NCBI RefSeq assembly: GCF_910592395.1
Contig: NC_088315.1
Span: 3,908,501-3,972,500 of the forward strand
Reading direction: 5' to 3'
Length of the DNA stretch: 64,000 bases
Origin: Lineus longissimus
Taxonomy: Eukaryota > Nemertea > Pilidiophora > Heteronemertea > Lineidae
Within the stretch, counting starts at the first letter, position 1. The number at the start of each line of letters is the position of its first letter. Below the pieces are notes generated by a model. The model did not search any database, had not been told where the DNA came from, and saw nothing but the letters and a program-made list of their open reading frames with translations. This document shows positions 62,236 through 64,000 of this stretch, in pieces. A program made the translations under genes and the position numbers.

Positions 62236-62432
62236 CGAATTCGGTGTCAACGTGTCCATAACCGAGACTACCTGCCTGCAGTACATTTGCACAGTAGCGC
62301 TGGCGTTGATTATTCGTCGGCGACCTACACCACAGGACTGAAGTTATAATGTAGTTTCAGCAGGTTGAATGAAGAAGAAGAAGAAGAATTCGTCGACAGT
62401 CTGAATTTCGGTCTAAACTACGCTTCAATAAA
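62236..62432 (+). other. Possible terminal exon with polyadenylation signal
   Basis: A good acceptor (agctctgtttggatttcag) is followed by an open stretch with stops at 62341 or 62349 depending on the frame, a (GAA)n tract at 62372-62388 and AATAAA at 62427-62432. One frame reads EFGVNVSITETTCLQYICTV. No upstream exon or family was found. Confidence 0.25.
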
Positions 62433-64000
62433 TAGAACATAGCTTTGCTATCATGGTACCTTTAAAATACCGCATGAAATATACTAGTAAAAACATTTCG
62501 AACAGGAAATTAAGACATTTCGAAAAGGGTTTCCATCATAATAAAAATTGAATAAACGAAATTGCATAAAATGCTTGGTACTCGTAACTTATCACGCAAT
62601 GAGGTTTCTCACCCTTTCTGAAACCAGTTGCTTTATCTAGTCCATTACGGGTAATCGAATTTTTCCATTTCGTCTAGCACTGTACATTTCCATATTTTAT
62701 GATTGTAGAAACGGAGACAAGGCAAATGCAACTATAGGGCCCTGACGAATAGATTATTGTCGAGATGCAAAAACAGCAGTTTGACAAGTGTAGCAATCAT
62801 GAGTAGAAAATGTTGTACATACACCTATGTTCGTTGTGGCAATTTTGGGAAAGTCGCATTGTCTGTAGGATGGAAGCCCGTTTCTTTTTACTACCTTAAA
62901 TGTGTTAATTAAGTAGATCATCCGATATACACACTATGTAGCCCTTTGGCATCTTCACACTACAAAAAGCTAGCCAAAGTCATCATCGTGAAATATCTCG
63001 GTATTGCGGACAGAAATGATGGCTTTGATGAACGCTTTGGTTTTTAGCCGTCCTAAGGCTGTGACATAAGTAGTTGATTATTGATATCAAAGGAAAAGTG
63101 GTGGCATAGGGGTCGAAAAAGTGGTGAAAACAACTAAATCCAGTTCAAGTCTCGCCTTATACAACTAACCTTTTAGGTTTCTTATCCCGCCATTATCCCG
63201 CCATTAAACAAACATGGTTTTTTGTGGACTGTGAAAATGATACCCCCTACTTCCCTTACTGTATTATACAGCTCAGATTTAACCGAAAACACTGTAAATA
63301 TGTAACAGAGACAGAAAGTATAGATACATGTACATCAAATCTAAAACTGAGTCGAGCGTCATCATTATTGTCTGAGGTTACAAATGCCAAGCCAAAACAA
63401 ATGCCAAAACATCAACACTGGCAATTACTGCGAAGCTTTTTTTTGTCTTGTTGCAATAACACCAAATTCAGGTAAAATGATATATTTGTCTTAACATGTT
63501 TGCACTGCACGGGTTTCTAACAATGTTGCTTGTGGAAAAGCAGATACCAGTGTTTCACTTTAGCCGTGGGGCGGGCAGCTGGTACAGATCAGCAAGGTTT
63601 AACGTATATCTCAGATTTTTGGATGTGGAAACTCGATAACCTTTGGACTGATAAATGTCATCCACGGAGTGTTGTCCGGATTACAGAGGTAAAATTAAAC
63701 AGAAACAACTAGTTTGTGATAAGAAACAGTGACCTTTATAGAGAGGGTGTCATGCTAACCGAGTTGTCATCTATACATTATGCATATACTGTAAAATGTT
63801 CACTAGTGTATAAATCATTTATCCTGCCAACTCGAGAGTCCAGTCATGAAGAAAATAAGGTCGAGTCGCAAGACTAGCAGGATGCTTGCTGCCGATTTTT
63901 TACTCTCGTACTCCGAGTGATATCGCTGATTCACCTTAACACAAAGCCAACGTCAAAGCGTGTTATCATGACATTCTGGCGACCTCGGGCAGTACGACTT
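62433..64000. other. Window edge, no supported gene
   Basis: Plus-strand frames at 63224-63475 (ending at a fair donor, TTCAG|GTAAAA) and 63530-63712 (ending near GAG|GTAAAA) might be exons, but they have no recognisable domain. A short duplication, ATCCCGCCATT, occurs twice at about 63184-63205. Confidence 0.3.

Noticed and set aside
62131-62292. Minus-strand frame opposite the possible terminal exon
   Set aside because: No domain or splice support. The plus strand has the acceptor and the AATAAA.
63530-63712. 60-codon plus-strand frame near the window end
   Set aside because: A weak donor lies near its end, but no family resemblance exists and the window ends before a partner exon could be checked.

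Overview
This is gene-poor, AT-rich animal nuclear DNA. It has short exons bounded by GT-AG introns with polypyrimidine acceptors, secreted multi-domain proteins, a class A neuropeptide-type GPCR and many small palindromic and tandem repeats. Nothing looks bacterial or organellar. The protein types suggest a marine invertebrate such as a hemichordate, cephalochordate, echinoderm or lophotrochozoan. I cannot narrow it further from sequence alone.

Layout. Every gene I can model with confidence is on the minus strand. (1) At 1777-5232 a five-exon gene encodes a signal peptide, a PAN/apple-type domain, a short EGF-like module and a fibrinogen-related (FReD) domain. The exons follow one another in domain order, but the last splice junction is out of phase with the sites I can see. 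(2) At 10-17 kb there are weaker minus-strand exons: a secreted-protein first exon at 10415-10580, a possible three-exon secreted peptide precursor at 15660-17085, and two sites where a strong acceptor and a strong donor enclose only 6 or 9 nt. (3) From 17 to 53 kb I find no convincing gene. This stretch holds hairpin elements, a 51-bp minisatellite of 8 copies, a 207-bp tandem repeat of 3 copies, a 166-bp foldback element, homopolymer runs and one putative signal-peptide exon at 53.4 kb. (4) At 54.9-60.7 kb lies the most interesting part. A two-exon FMRFamide-receptor-like GPCR (376 aa) has, 1.1 kb upstream on the same strand, a three-coding-exon gene for an 83-aa neuropeptide precursor. Its predicted product is a disulfide-ringed peptide with a Gly-rich tail ending Arg-Val-amide. 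The GPCR intron also contains a separate acidic ORF on the same strand, preceded by a compact CRE-octamer-TATA-like array.

Function. The FReD gene fits a secreted lectin or recognition protein. The peptide precursor and GPCR are signalling genes; whether they form a ligand-receptor pair is an inference from linkage only. The peptide family is not one I recognise, so it is the best candidate here for something undescribed.
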